Assembly: GCA_027485675.1 (NCBI GenBank)
Contig: JAIXQP010000041.1
Span: forward strand, 62,001 to 126,000
Length of the DNA stretch: 64,000 nucleotides
Direction: 5' to 3'
Origin: Terriglobales bacterium
GTDB lineage: Bacteria; Acidobacteriota; Terriglobia; Bryobacterales; Bryobacteraceae
In this document: piece by piece, positions 42,806-51,877 of the stretch
Layout of the letters: the number at the start of each line of letters is the position of its first letter
Position numbering within the stretch: position 1 is the first letter of the stretch
Position numbers and translations under genes: made by a program
Notes under the pieces: model-generated
The model's input: only the letters and a program-made list of their open reading frames with translations
Databases searched by the model: none
What the model was told of the DNA's origin: nothing

Positions 42806-44215
42806 TTACCGTCCCATCCCGCACTCCGCGTGGATCGCCTTCACCGCTTTCTCAATCCCGGAGCGGGGTACCACTAAATTGATCGTCAACTCGCTCGACC
42901 CCTGCGCGATCGCAATAATATTCACCTGCTCCCGGCTCACCGCCGTGAACACCCGGCCGGCCAGGCCGGCGTGGCCGCGCATCCCTTCGCCCACCACCGC
43001 AATCAGGCCCACGTTATCGTCCACCTCCACCGGCCGGACATACCCGTGCTCCAACTCCAACGCCAACGTCTCCCGCAGCGCCTGTAACACCCCCTGCAAC
43101 TCATCCTTGCGGATCAGAAAACAGAAGCTCTGCCGGTAGCTCGAACTCGAGAACGTCAACACCTCCGCTCCCACCATCGCCAACGCATCGAGCACCCGCG
43201 CCATCACCCGCGTCCCCGGAATCTCGGCGCTCGCGGGCTCGACGGAAACCATCGCCACGTTCGCCATCGAAGTCACCGCGCGCGCTCCCTGGCCGGGCGT
43301 CGAAAGCGCCGGCGCAATGTGCGTTCCCTTCGCCGCTACGTTGAAGGAGTTCTTGCTCCACACCGGAATCTTCTTCTCGACCAAGGGCGCCAACGTGCGC
43401 GGATGCAGCACCTTCGCACCGTTATACGCCAGCTCGGCGGCCTCAGCGTAGGTGACCTCATCGAGCACCTTCGCGTCCGCCACCAGACGCGGGTCGGCGG
43501 ACATAATGCCATCGACGTCGGTCCAGATCCAGAGCTCCGTGGCGTCCAGGGCGTAAGCAAAAATGGACGCGGAGAAGTCGCTGCCGCCGCGGCCCAGCGT
43601 AGTCGGCTTGCCGTCCGCCGTGGCTCCGTTGAAGCCCGTGAGCACGGGCACCGTACCCGCGGCGAGCAGCGGCGCGAGATGCTCGGCGGCCCGGGCGCGG
43701 GTGAGGTCGAGCAGCGGGGTGGCATCGCCGTGGACCGCGTCCGTGACGACCACGCGGGCCGAGTTGATGGCCTCCGCCGGCGTGCCCTGACCGGTCAGGT
43801 AGCTGGCGATCAAAAGCGCGGAGAGGCGCTCGCCGACGGCGACCGCTTCATCGACCGAGCGCGGAGGACGGTCGCCGAGCAGCTGCATGCCTTTGGCGAT
43901 GCGTTCGAACTCGGCGAGGATGCCATCGATCTCGGCCAGCGCGGCGGGCAGGGCCTCGGCCGGAAGGAGTTCGCGGGCGGTGTCCTGATGGCGCGTGCGG
44001 AGAGTGGCGAGATTCTGCGCGATGGCTTCGGCGTCGTTGTTCTCGGCGTGGCGGAGCGTATCGAGCAGCAGGTCCGTCACCTTGCTCATCGCCGAGACGA
44101 CGATGGCGGTGGGCCGGAGGCGCTGCTGGGCGGCGGTCAGCTCCGCGGCCACACGGATGCGGGCGGCGGAACCCATGCTGGTGCCGCCGAATTTCATGAT
44201 GAGAAGGTTGTTCAA
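42806..44215 (-). CDS. lysC: Aspartate kinase
   Basis: A 469-residue cytoplasmic enzyme that phosphorylates L-aspartate, the first step to lysine, threonine, methionine and diaminopimelate. The N-terminal kinase domain has LIMKFGGTSMGSAAR, LGRGGSDFSA and WTDVDGIMSADPR. The C-terminal part (from about residue 320) holds two ACT domains that normally sense lysine or threonine; VNIIAIAQGSSELTINLVV belongs to the second. The length fits the long single-function class. It overlaps cmk by four bases (ATGA), so the pair is translationally coupled. Confidence 0.96.
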   Translation of the reverse strand: MNNLLIMKFGGTSMGSAARIRVAAELTAAQQRLRPTAIVVSAMSKVTDLLLDTLRHAENNDAEAIAQNLATLRTRHQDTARELLPAEALPAALAEIDGILAEFERIAKGMQLLGDRPPRSVDEAVAVGERLSALLIASYLTGQGTPAEAINSARVVVTDAVHGDATPLLDLTRARAAEHLAPLLAAGTVPVLTGFNGATADGKPTTLGRGGSDFSASIFAYALDATELWIWTDVDGIMSADPRLVADAKVLDEVTYAEAAELAYNGAKVLHPRTLAPLVEKKIPVWSKNSFNVAAKGTHIAPALSTPGQGARAVTSMANVAMVSVEPASAEIPGTRVMARVLDALAMVGAEVLTFSSSSYRQSFCFLIRKDELQGVLQALRETLALELEHGYVRPVEVDDNVGLIAVVGEGMRGHAGLAGRVFTAVSREQVNIIAIAQGSSELTINLVVPRSGIEKAVKAIHAECGMGR

Positions 44216-44880
44216 CTGGTTACTGCCTTTCCATTCGAAGTGCGCGCGCGGATGAGCCGGAGAATCTCTTCGACGACTTCGGCGGGCGGAAGATGGGAGG
44301 TATCGAGATAGGTCGCGTCGGGCGCTTGCAGCAGCGGGGCTTCGGCGCGGGTGCGGTCGCGGTGGTCGCGGTCCTGAATTTCGCGGGCCACGATGGCGGG
44401 GTCGCCGCCGGCTTCGGCGACGCGCCGATGGGCGCGGACTTCGGCGGAGGCGTCGAGGAAGATCTTCACTTGCGCGTCCGGGAAGACGTTGGTGGCGATG
44501 TCGCGGCCCTCCATCACGACGCTCTGGCGAGCGCCGAAGGCGCGCTGCTTTTCGACAAGCGCGCGGCGGACCCCGGCGACGGCGGCGACGCGCGAGGCGG
44601 CGGCGGCGATTTCGGGGGTGCGAATGGCGCGGGAGACGTCCTCACCGTTCAGGAAGACACGGTCCGCCTGCAGGTCGATATCGGCGGCGATCGCAAGCTG
44701 GGTGAGGTTGTGATGATCGTCAAAGGCGGTGCCTTGCCGGCTGGCCCAGAGGGCGACGGCGCGGTACATGGCCCCGGTGTCGATGTAGAGGAAGCCCATG
44801 CGGTCAGCGACCTGGCGGGCGACGGTGCTTTTGCCGGCCCCGGCCGGGCCATCGATGGCCACGACGATTCGTTTCTCCAT
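44212..44880 (-). CDS. cmk: Cytidylate kinase
   Basis: A 222-residue P-loop kinase that phosphorylates CMP and dCMP. Walker A is DGPAGAGKSTVAR (residues 10-22), followed by the family's FLYIDTGAMYRAVAL; the NMP-binding insert contains VVMEGRDIATNVFPDA and the lid has REIQDRDHRDRTRAEAPL. The length is the usual one for bacterial Cmk. It starts 33 bases beyond the stop of the PQQ-type dehydrogenase, on the same strand, and its last four bases overlap the lysC start. Confidence 0.96.
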   Translation of the reverse strand: MEKRIVVAIDGPAGAGKSTVARQVADRMGFLYIDTGAMYRAVALWASRQGTAFDDHHNLTQLAIAADIDLQADRVFLNGEDVSRAIRTPEIAAAASRVAAVAGVRRALVEKQRAFGARQSVVMEGRDIATNVFPDAQVKIFLDASAEVRAHRRVAEAGGDPAIVAREIQDRDHRDRTRAEAPLLQAPDATYLDTSHLPPAEVVEEILRLIRARTSNGKAVTS

Positions 44881-44913
44881 TCCTGAACTTCTATTTTGGC
44901 AGACCGCCGCCTC

Positions 44914-47022
44914 TTATTGCCGGGGAAGAGTGGCGGCGAGGTAATCGACGAGGGCCTGGACCTCGTCGTCTTTGACGGGCGCGCCGCGGGCGATCATGTT
45001 CTGGACGAGATTCTTCCACTCTTCGGCCGTGTGCCGCTGCGTGGTGACGACCTCAATCGAGTGGCAGCCCTGGCCGCACGAACGGTTGGCGAGGGCGCGG
45101 GCGGCGGTGGCCGGAAGCGTCACGGGGGTGAAGGCGCCGACTTTGGGTTCGTTTCGTGATTTCGCCGCGGCGGCGGCTACGGCCTTCGAGACCTCGACGG
45201 GGAGCGGCTTGCGCTTCACCTCCGGCAGGGCGAAGGCGATAAGGGTGTTGCTGGAGCCGCCGCCGAGGAAGCCGCCGCCCCCGGCGGCCATTACGGTGAC
45301 GTACTGGCGGCCATCGCGGCCGAGGTACGTGATCGGCGAGGTGTGGGCGCTGGCTTCGATTTTCACCTCCCAAAGGAGTTTGCCAGTGCCGCTGTGATAG
45401 GCGCGGAAGCGGGAGTCGTTGGCCGCGCCGATGAAGACGAGGTTGCCGGCGGTGGCGATGCTGCCGCCGATGTTGATGGAGCCGGTATCGTGGACGCCGA
45501 TCTTGTCGAGTTCGTCGATGCGGCCGAGGGGGGAGCGCCACTTGACGTCGCCGGAGCCGAGATCGATGGCGAGCATCTCGCCGAAGGGCGGATTGTTGCA
45601 GGGGATGCGGGTGTCGCGGTTCCAGAAGCGGGCGTAGGGGCCGTAGGCGGAGGTGCGGATGTACTCGTTCCCCTTTTTCTCCATGTGGCCCCACTGGCCG
45701 ATGTGCATGACGTTGACGTAGAGGGTGTTCTGGGTGGGGTCGATGGAGACGCCGCCCCAGTTGCCGCCGCCTAGGGTGGAGGGGAAGAAGAGGTCATTGT
45801 CTTCGAGGCCGAGCGGAACGTAGGGGCCGGCGCCGATCTTCATCTTGTTCTGGGTGAAGAGTTCGCGGCAGAACTTGGCGTGTTCGGGGGAGCGGTCGTA
45901 GATATCCTTTTCGGTGAAGTCGAGCCGGGAGAGTGGCGGGGGCTTGACGGGAAAGGGTTGGGTCTTCGCACTCACTTCGCCGGGGATGACGGAGCGGGGG
46001 ATGGACCGCTCCTCCATGCCGTAGACCGGTTCGCCGGTGACGCGGTTGAAAATGAAGAGCAGGCCCATTTTGGTGATCTGGGCGACGGCGGGGATGGTTT
46101 GGCCGTTGCGTTTGATGTCGAAGAGGGCGGGCGGGGCGGCGAGGTCGTAGTCCCAGATGTCATGGTGGACCAGCTGCTGGTGCCAGAGTTTCTTACCGGT
46201 GCGGGCGTCGAGGGCGACGAGGGAGTTGCCGTAGAGGTTGTCGCCGGTGCGGTCGGCGCCGTAGAAGTCGTTGGTGGGGGAGCCGAGGGGAGCGTAGACG
46301 ATGCCGCGGGTGGTGTCGATGGTGAAAAATCCCCAGGCGTTGGTACCCGATCGGTTTTTATACGCACCTGTCGGCCAGGTATCGCCGCCGGGTTCGCCGG
46401 GGCGGGCGACCGTGTGGAAGGTCCAAAGGAGCTTGCCGGTGACGGCGTCCCAGCCGCGGATGTCGCCGTAGGCGCCGATGGTGGGCGCGCCTTCGCCGTT
46501 ACTCGAGCCGGTGATGACGATGTCGTTGAAGACAGCGGGGGGCGACTGGAGCTGGAACCGGCCGTCGGGGAGGCCATCGAGGACGCCGGCTTTGAGATCG
46601 ACGCGGCCTTCGTTGCCGAAGCCGGGGGCGGGTTTGCCGGTGGTGGTATCGAGGGCGAGGAGGTGGTGGCCGTTGCCGGTAAAGAGGCGCGGGTGGAGGG
46701 ATTTGCCGCCGGGCCAGTAGGCCAAGCCACGGATCGCGACGGGGCTAGCGGTATGTTTCCAAAGGAGTTCGCCGGTTTCAGGGACGAGAGCGTAGACGCC
46801 GTCGGGGGCGTTGACGTAGAGGACGCCGTTGACGACGACGGGGATGGCTTCCGAGCCCGGTTTGCCGAGGCGGAAGGTCCAGGCCGGTTGGAGTTTGGTG
46901 ACGTTGGCCGAGTTGATTTGGCGGAGGGTGGACCAGCGCATGGCGCCGGGGTCGTTGCCGAAGTGGGGCCATTCGGATTGGGCGATCAGGAGGAAGGGCA
47001 GGAGGAGGAACAGGGGACGCAC
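44914..47022 (-). CDS. PQQ-dependent quinoprotein dehydrogenase with C-terminal cytochrome-like domain
   Basis: A 702-residue exported dehydrogenase. The start at GTG 47022 gives the signal RPLFLLLPFLLIAQ, and mature protein begins near SEWPHFGND. The propeller repeats show WDAVTGKLLWTFH, ALDARTGKKLWHQQL and HDIWDYDLAAPPALFD, which are pyrroloquinoline-quinone binding-type motifs. The final 90 residues form a cytochrome-like domain with RSCGQGCHSIEVV, a C-x3-C-H spacing in place of C-x2-C-H. A substrate such as an alcohol or sugar is expected; I cannot tell which. No PQQ synthesis genes are in the window. Confidence 0.92.
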   Translation of the reverse strand: MRPLFLLLPFLLIAQSEWPHFGNDPGAMRWSTLRQINSANVTKLQPAWTFRLGKPGSEAIPVVVNGVLYVNAPDGVYALVPETGELLWKHTASPVAIRGLAYWPGGKSLHPRLFTGNGHHLLALDTTTGKPAPGFGNEGRVDLKAGVLDGLPDGRFQLQSPPAVFNDIVITGSSNGEGAPTIGAYGDIRGWDAVTGKLLWTFHTVARPGEPGGDTWPTGAYKNRSGTNAWGFFTIDTTRGIVYAPLGSPTNDFYGADRTGDNLYGNSLVALDARTGKKLWHQQLVHHDIWDYDLAAPPALFDIKRNGQTIPAVAQITKMGLLFIFNRVTGEPVYGMEERSIPRSVIPGEVSAKTQPFPVKPPPLSRLDFTEKDIYDRSPEHAKFCRELFTQNKMKIGAGPYVPLGLEDNDLFFPSTLGGGNWGGVSIDPTQNTLYVNVMHIGQWGHMEKKGNEYIRTSAYGPYARFWNRDTRIPCNNPPFGEMLAIDLGSGDVKWRSPLGRIDELDKIGVHDTGSINIGGSIATAGNLVFIGAANDSRFRAYHSGTGKLLWEVKIEASAHTSPITYLGRDGRQYVTVMAAGGGGFLGGGSSNTLIAFALPEVKRKPLPVEVSKAVAAAAAKSRNEPKVGAFTPVTLPATAARALANRSCGQGCHSIEVVTTQRHTAEEWKNLVQNMIARGAPVKDDEVQALVDYLAATLPRQ

Positions 47023-47219
47023 GCATTCAAGGTATCGCGTTTCGGGAGTGAGCACGGGTCGCCGGTTGACGATGGGTGGTCAGCCAGGCAGAGCGGCCGA
47101 CGCTGATTCGATTGCAGTTGTGCTTTGGCGATGGCCGTGCACAGAAAATTGCTGCCGGTGAGCTCTACCGGAAGCTTGGCGCCAGGACGGCGGACCGGCA
47201 ACGAAGAGGAGTTCTAACC

Positions 47220-47777
47220 ATGGAAAACAAGAAAGTAGCAGTGTTTGGGATCTATCAGACGCCGGCGCTGGCCGAGCGGGGCGTGGACGATCTGTTGATG
47301 GCCGGCTATTCGAACGAGGACATTTCGGTGCTGTTGCCCGACAATCGGGGGACGCGGGATTTCGCGCACGAGAAGAACACGAAGGCGCCGGAAGGCACCG
47401 CGGTGGGGGTGAGCGCTGGCGGCGCGTTGGGCGGTGCGTTGGGCCTGCTGGCGGGCATTGGCATGCTGGCGATTCCGGGCGTGGGGCCGTTGATCGCGGC
47501 GGGGCCGATCATGAGCGCACTGGCTGGTTTGGGCGTGGGTGGCGCGGTGGGCGGGGTGATTGGCGCGTTGGCGGGCATGGGGATGCCGGAGTTTGAGGCC
47601 AAGCGCTACGAAGGCCGGATCAAAGCCGGCGGCGTTCTGCTTTCGGTGCATTGCGATAGCGCGGCCCGCATCGACCGGGCGAAGGAGGTGCTGAAGACCA
47701 CCGGCGCCGACGACATTGCCGCGGTTGGGGAAGCCAAGGCCGACTATCCGGCGGTGGCGCAGACGGCGGGGCAGTAG
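47220..47777 (+). CDS. General stress protein-like membrane protein with glycine zipper
   Basis: A 185-residue protein. The start is ATG 47220, behind GAGGAG. Residues 1-40 (VAVFGIYQTPALAERGVDDL, then ISVLLPD) match the flavoprotein-like/general stress 17M module. Residues 60-125 are highly hydrophobic and Gly-rich (GGALGGALGLLAGIGM, GAVGGVIGALAGMG), a glycine-zipper membrane segment. The C-terminus (GVLLSVHCDSAARIDRAKEVL) looks like a cytoplasmic alpha/beta part. It is the first of three small genes running to the terminator at 48184. Confidence 0.83.
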   Translation: MENKKVAVFGIYQTPALAERGVDDLLMAGYSNEDISVLLPDNRGTRDFAHEKNTKAPEGTAVGVSAGGALGGALGLLAGIGMLAIPGVGPLIAAGPIMSALAGLGVGGAVGGVIGALAGMGMPEFEAKRYEGRIKAGGVLLSVHCDSAARIDRAKEVLKTTGADDIAAVGEAKADYPAVAQTAGQ

Positions 47778-47784
47778 AGGGGTT

Positions 47785-47994
47785 ATGGCCAAGATTGCAG
47801 GGTTGGTGTTGATCGCGCTGGGCGTGTTGGGTCTCGTGTGGGGTGGGATCTCGTACACGACCAAGGAGACGGTCGTGGACCTGGGCCCGATCCAGGCGAC
47901 GCGGGACAAGACCCGAACCTTGCCGGTGCCTCCGATTGCGGGGGCGCTGGCGTTGGCGGGTGGGGTGGTGCTGTTGTTGACCGGAAGAAAGTAG
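47785..47994 (+). CDS. Small membrane protein, DUF3185-like
   Basis: A 69-residue protein with two hydrophobic segments (KIAGLVLIALGVLGLVWGG and PIAGALALAGGVVLLLTG) joined by a short charged loop (TTKETVVDLG). The pattern fits the DUF3185 family of small membrane proteins. The start is ATG 47785 behind GAGGGG, seven bases after the preceding stop. Function unknown; it probably belongs to an envelope-stress set with its neighbours. Confidence 0.82.
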   Translation: MAKIAGLVLIALGVLGLVWGGISYTTKETVVDLGPIQATRDKTRTLPVPPIAGALALAGGVVLLLTGRK

Positions 47995-48009
47995 GGAAAA
48001 GGAGAAGCG

Positions 48010-48165
48010 ATGTTACTCGTACTGATACTGGTGATTTTGTTAGTGGGCGGTGGTACCGGTTTCTATGGACATAGCCGCTGGGGCGCCGGGGGCGGCGCCG
48101 GAGTGGGGCTAGGGACGGTTCTGGTGATCCTGCTGATCGCCTATTTACTCGGGATCATCCGCTAA
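48010..48165 (+). CDS. Small membrane protein, DUF3309-like, 51 residues
   Basis: A very short gene behind an excellent ribosome-binding site (AAGGAG, then ATG 48010). It encodes MLLVLILVILLVGGGTGFYG, then SRWGAGGGAGVGLGTVLVIL and IAYLLGIIR. This layout (hydrophobic start, Gly/aromatic centre, second hydrophobic part) is that of DUF3309 proteins. Stop TAA at 48163-48165. It lies 15 bases after the DUF3185-like stop and 18 bases before a strong terminator, so it is the last gene of the set. Confidence 0.83.
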   Translation: MLLVLILVILLVGGGTGFYGHSRWGAGGGAGVGLGTVLVILLIAYLLGIIR

Positions 48166-48183
48166 CGGCTTGAGTTTCGGAGG

Positions 48184-48226
48184 CGGCCTTGGCAGGGGTG
48201 TCGTCCCGGCCAAGGCCGTAATTTTT
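48184..48226 (+). terminator. Rho-independent terminator ending the small stress operon
   Basis: CGGCCTTGGC at 48184-48193 pairs perfectly with GCCAAGGCCG at 48209-48218 (10-bp stem, 15-base loop), followed by TAATTTTTAAT. It works for plus-strand transcription and directly adjoins the stop of the convergent HNH gene. Confidence 0.88.
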
Positions 48227-48752
48227 AATAGAACAGGTACTTACGCCACCGGGAGTCGGCGTTGCCGAGCATCCGCATCAAATGGCGGCTGGTATGCAGG
48301 CTGAAGGGCCGGGGCTGTTTGCTGAGGCGCATGCCGGCTTCTTCGGGGGTACGGTTGCCCTTGCGGTTATTGCATGGGTGGCAGCAGGCGACGAGGTTTT
48401 CCCAAGTGGAGCCGCCGCTGCGGGACCGGGGAATCACGTGGTCGAGCGTAAGTTCGCCGGACGGCAGCACGCGGTGGCAATACTGGCAGGTATAGCGGTC
48501 GCGCATCAGGATGTTTTTGCGCGACAAGGCGCGGGTCTGTTGCGGAATCCGGCGGTATTCGAGCAGCCGGATGACGCTGGGCAAGGGGACGGCGCGGTTG
48601 AAGGAGTGGATGTGGCTGGCCACATGCTCCTCAGCCGAAGCGAGACCCTTGAGGATGAGAACCACGGCGCGCCGGACAGCGCAGACGTTGATCGGCTCAT
48701 AGCTGGCGTTGAGCACCAGAACGGGCTGATGTAAGCGGTCGATAGCTGGCAT
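48225..48752 (-). CDS. HNH endonuclease family protein
   Basis: A 175-residue protein with an HNH domain in its second half. The zinc-binding pair C-x2-C in [13 protein letters not shown] is followed by the core [20 protein letters not shown] and the second Cys pair [13 protein letters not shown]. The N-terminal half ([20 protein letters not shown]) is a conserved feature of a chromosomal family found in many bacteria that is not tied to phage or homing elements. Its role may be DNA repair or RNA processing; this is not established. Ends at the terminator; 24 bases separate it from comF upstream. Confidence 0.92.
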   Translation of the reverse strand: MPAIDRLHQPVLVLNASYEPINVCAVRRAVVLILKGLASAEEHVASHIHSFNRAVPLPSVIRLLEYRRIPQQTRALSRKNILMRDRYTCQYCHRVLPSGELTLDHVIPRSRSGGSTWENLVACCHPCNNRKGNRTPEEAGMRLSKQPRPFSLHTSRHLMRMLGNADSRWRKYLFY

Positions 48753-48776
48753 TCTGACGAGGCTCCTACGGAACGG

Positions 48777-49588
48777 TTATGGGGAGATGGGTGACGGTTG
48801 TTCGCGGGCCGCTTTGGCGAGGGTGGCCCACGAGGGACGGCGGTCGACACGGGCGAGCGTGAGAACCGCAACATGGCTGGCGCCGGCGCGCCGCAGGACG
48901 GCAGCGGCTGAACCGACGGTGGCGCCGGTGGTGAGAACATCGTCCACCAGCAGAATTCGTTTCCCGCGGACTTCCACGCCGCGGCGCAAAGCAAAAGCGC
49001 CGGCCACGTTGGACCGGCGCTCAGAAGGGCTCAAGCTGGCCTGCGTATCGGTGTGGCGGCGCCTTTCGAGGGCGGCGGCCATCGGCACGCTCAGGCGGTC
49101 GGCCAAGGGCTTGGCGAGTAACTCGGCCTGGTTGAAGCCTCGCCAGAGGCGGCGCCTCCAGTGCAAGGGCACGGGAACCACCGCATCGAATCGCTGATCG
49201 AGCGGGATGGCGCGGAGGAGGAAGGCGCCGAGCGGGTCGCCGAGGGTTTCGACGCGCGCGTACTTGAACAGATGAATCAGGTCCTTGAGCGCTCCTTCGT
49301 AGTAGCCGTAGGAGTAGGCGCTATCGTAGTCGGTGAGGCCGGAACGGCAGCGGCCGCAGACGCCATGATCGTCAAGGGGCGCTTCGTTCAGAAAGGGGGT
49401 GCGGCACTGGGTGCAGAAGTAATCGGCAGCCAGAGGAGCGGGCGCGGCGAGGCAGGTTTCGCAGACCGGAATCCGGCGGGCGTGCCTGACGGCTTGGCCG
49501 CAAACCTTGCAATCCTGAGGAAAAACAAGGTTAAAAAGGGACGCGAGGATTCGCTGAGCTACTGCAGGAAGGAGCGGAGTGTGCGCAT
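48777..49588 (-). pseudogene. ComF-family phosphoribosyltransferase, frameshifted near its start
   Basis: The reading frame from 48777 back to beyond 49540 encodes a complete ComF core: zinc-ribbon pairs DCKVCGQAV, VCETC, FCTQCRTPF and VCGRCRSG, then YYEGALKDLIHLFKYAR, VPVPLHWRRRLWRGFNQAELL and the PRPP motif ILLVDDVLTTGATVGSA. No ATG, GTG or TTG lies in that frame before the internal GTG at 49181, which would drop the zinc ribbons. The natural start, ATG 49588 (with AAAGGG nine bases before it), reads RTLRSFLQ and then stops at TAG in another frame. One frameshift around 49555-49590 therefore breaks the 5' end, unless the sequence is in error. Confidence 0.78.
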
Positions 49589-49674
49589 TGGATACGGGCC
49601 CTTTCGGGAAGATCCACCTCCTAAACCTGCAGTGTACAACATTGCCGGCCTGATTTGTTATGATCCGGGGACCA

Positions 49675-51027
49675 ATGCTGAGCCGCCGACATTTTCTCGC
49701 CTCCGTTGCCGCTACGAGCGCCGCTGCGCCGGCGCGGCCCGTGAACGTAATTCTGATCTTTTGCGATGATCTGGGCTGGGGCGATTTGTCCTGCTACGGC
49801 TCCCCGATCGCCACGCCGAACATCGACCGGCTGGCGAAGGAGGGGGCGCGGTTTACCCATTGCCTATCGGCCAATCCGGTTTGCAGCCCGTCGCGGGCGG
49901 CCCTGATGACCGGCCGGTATCCGACGCGGGTGGGAGTGCCCCGGGTGCTGTTCCCGGTGGACAAGACGGGGCTCGACGAAGGCGAGCAGACGGTGGCGCA
50001 ACTGCTGAAGGCAAAGGGCTACCAGACGATGTGCGTGGGCAAGTGGCATTTGGGGCACCTGGCGCCGCACCTGCCAACCTATAAAGGATTCGACCACTAC
50101 TACGGGATTCCATACTCGAACGATATGAATCCGCGCTGGCTGATGGCGGACGAGAAGGTGCTCGAAGAGCAGACGGACCTCGATACCCTGCAGGAGAAGT
50201 ACACCAAGCGCGCAGTGGAGTTTATCGAAGGGGCCAAGGGCGGCCCGTTCTTTCTGTACATGCCGCACACCTATCCGCACATTCCCTTCGGGGTGGGCAA
50301 GGCGTTCCGGGGCAAGTCGAAGCAGGGGATCTATGGCGATGTGTTGACGGAACTGGACTGGTCGGTGGGCCAGATTCTGGCGGCTTTGCAGAAGCACAAG
50401 CTCGACCGGAATACGCTCGTGCTGTTCAGTTCGGACAATGGTCCATGGTTTCAGGGCAGCCCCGGCATGTTGCGGGGCCGGAAGGGGATGACGTGGGAAG
50501 GCGGAGTGCGCGTGCCGCTGCTGGCCCGGCTGCCCGGCCGGGTGAAGCCGGGGTTGGTGTGCGAGGGTCTGGTTTCGACCATGGATCTGCTGCCGACCAT
50601 TTGCGGGTTGACGGGGGCGGCGCTGCCGGCGCGTCCGGTGGACGGCTTGGACATTGGGCCGCTGCTCAGCGGGAAGCAGCGGGAGATGGAACGGGCGCCG
50701 ATTCTCTACTTCGACGGGGTGAACGTGCAGTGCGCGCGCTGGGGGAGATGGAAGCTGCATCTGTCGCGGTACAACAACGTAACCTATAGCCCGGCGCCGG
50801 CCGGAGGACGGAAGAACATCCGGCTGGAGCGGCCGGAGCTCTACGACGTGGTAACGGACCGCGACGAGAGCTTTGATGTGGCGGCGGAGAATCCGCAGGT
50901 GGTGGCTAAGGTGTTGGCGGAGGTGGAGAAGTTAGTGGCAGGTTTCCCGGAACCGATCCGGAAGGCCTATGCTGAGGTGAAGGAACGTTCAGCCTCGACG
51001 CGACCCGTGGGGGCTGTGGCGCAATAA
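49675..51027 (+). CDS. Sulfatase (formylglycine-dependent)
   Basis: A 450-residue sulfatase. The signal is [18 protein letters not shown] from ATG 49675. The sulfatase signature is [19 protein letters not shown], with Cys70 as the residue turned into formylglycine. Metal ligands lie in [12 protein letters not shown] and [11 protein letters not shown]; substrate-pocket parts include [12 protein letters not shown]. It differs from the sulfatase at 27796 by lacking the HEAT region. It is followed 11 bases later by a DUF1080 gene. Sulfated polysaccharide is a reasonable guess at the substrate. Probably periplasmic. Confidence 0.94.
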   Translation: MLSRRHFLASVAATSAAAPARPVNVILIFCDDLGWGDLSCYGSPIATPNIDRLAKEGARFTHCLSANPVCSPSRAALMTGRYPTRVGVPRVLFPVDKTGLDEGEQTVAQLLKAKGYQTMCVGKWHLGHLAPHLPTYKGFDHYYGIPYSNDMNPRWLMADEKVLEEQTDLDTLQEKYTKRAVEFIEGAKGGPFFLYMPHTYPHIPFGVGKAFRGKSKQGIYGDVLTELDWSVGQILAALQKHKLDRNTLVLFSSDNGPWFQGSPGMLRGRKGMTWEGGVRVPLLARLPGRVKPGLVCEGLVSTMDLLPTICGLTGAALPARPVDGLDIGPLLSGKQREMERAPILYFDGVNVQCARWGRWKLHLSRYNNVTYSPAPAGGRKNIRLERPELYDVVTDRDESFDVAAENPQVVAKVLAEVEKLVAGFPEPIRKAYAEVKERSASTRPVGAVAQ

Positions 51028-51038
51028 AAGGAGGATGG

Positions 51039-51665
51039 ATGCGGTATCTACTATTGGCTTGTCTCGCGGTCTCGGCTTGGGGGGCGGAGGATGGCTTCGT
51101 TTCGTTGTTTGACGGCAAGACGTTGAACGGCTGGCAACTGGTGAATGGCCGGGGCCCAGGATATGTCGTCGAGAACGGGACGATCGTGTGCCCCAAGGAA
51201 GGAGGCGGGAATCTCTACACCGGGAAGCAGTACAGCAACTTCGTGTTCCGCTTTGAGTTCAAGATGGAGCCGGGGGGGAACAACGGGGTCGGCATTCGGG
51301 CGCCGTTGACGGGGGATGCGGCGTACATGGGGATGGAGATCCAGATTCTCGACCACGACCATGAGATCTACAAGGGCAAGCTGAAGCCGACGCAGCGGCA
51401 CGGCAGCGTGTACGATGTGTTCCCGGCGACGGCCGACGCGCTGAATCCGGCCGGACAGTGGAACTCCGAGGAGATCCGCGTGGACGGTTCGCGGGTGACG
51501 GTGACGTTGAACGGCAAGGTGATCTCGGATGCCGATCTGTCGACGGTGACGGATCCTGCCGTCCTAAAGAAGCATCCCGGACTGCTGCGGAAGACCGGAT
51601 ATTTGGGCTTTCTGGGTCACGGAACGCGAGTGGAGTTCCGAAATCTCAGAGTAAAAGAACTTTAA
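51039..51665 (+). CDS. DUF1080 domain protein (3-keto-disaccharide hydrolase-like)
   Basis: A 208-residue exported protein with signal [17 protein letters not shown]. The DUF1080 fold is a concanavalin-type sandwich; members have been tied to hydrolysis of 3-keto-glycosides. Conserved parts are [53 protein letters not shown] and [20 protein letters not shown] very strong ribosome-binding site (AAAAGGAGG) precedes ATG 51039. It is probably co-transcribed with the sulfatase before it. Catalytic activity cannot be judged by eye. Confidence 0.93.
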   Translation: MRYLLLACLAVSAWGAEDGFVSLFDGKTLNGWQLVNGRGPGYVVENGTIVCPKEGGGNLYTGKQYSNFVFRFEFKMEPGGNNGVGIRAPLTGDAAYMGMEIQILDHDHEIYKGKLKPTQRHGSVYDVFPATADALNPAGQWNSEEIRVDGSRVTVTLNGKVISDADLSTVTDPAVLKKHPGLLRKTGYLGFLGHGTRVEFRNLRVKEL

Positions 51666-51690
51666 TTTGAGACTGGTGTCGGTTTCCGCC

Positions 51691-51801
51691 AGCCTTTATC
51701 GCTTTTCCATTTAATGGGGTGCTCGATTCAATACTCGGCAGAGTATGGCTAAAGTACTTGCCGGCAGGGAGGCGGCACCACCAAGGAAAGCGATAAAGGC
51801 T
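51691..51801. repeat. Long near-perfect inverted repeat upstream of the LuxR-type regulator
   Basis: The left arm AGCCTTTATCGCTTTTCC (51691-51708) pairs with the right arm GGAAAGCGATAAAGGCT (51785-51801) apart from one extra T, with 76 bases between. Inside lie a perfect small hairpin, ATACTC-ggca-GAGTAT, and the complementary pair TGCCG and CGGCA. The stretch 51666-51877 has no gene. Confidence 0.75.
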
Positions 51802-51877
51802 AGTGATAAAAAAAGTGTAACGGTGACCGGTCCGTCTACACATCCCCCATTTAGGGGACAAGTTTCTAAATCCGACC

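Noticed and set aside
51691-51801. Insertion sequence bounded by the inverted repeat
   Set aside because: The 76 bases between the arms cannot hold a transposase, and no target-site duplication is visible.
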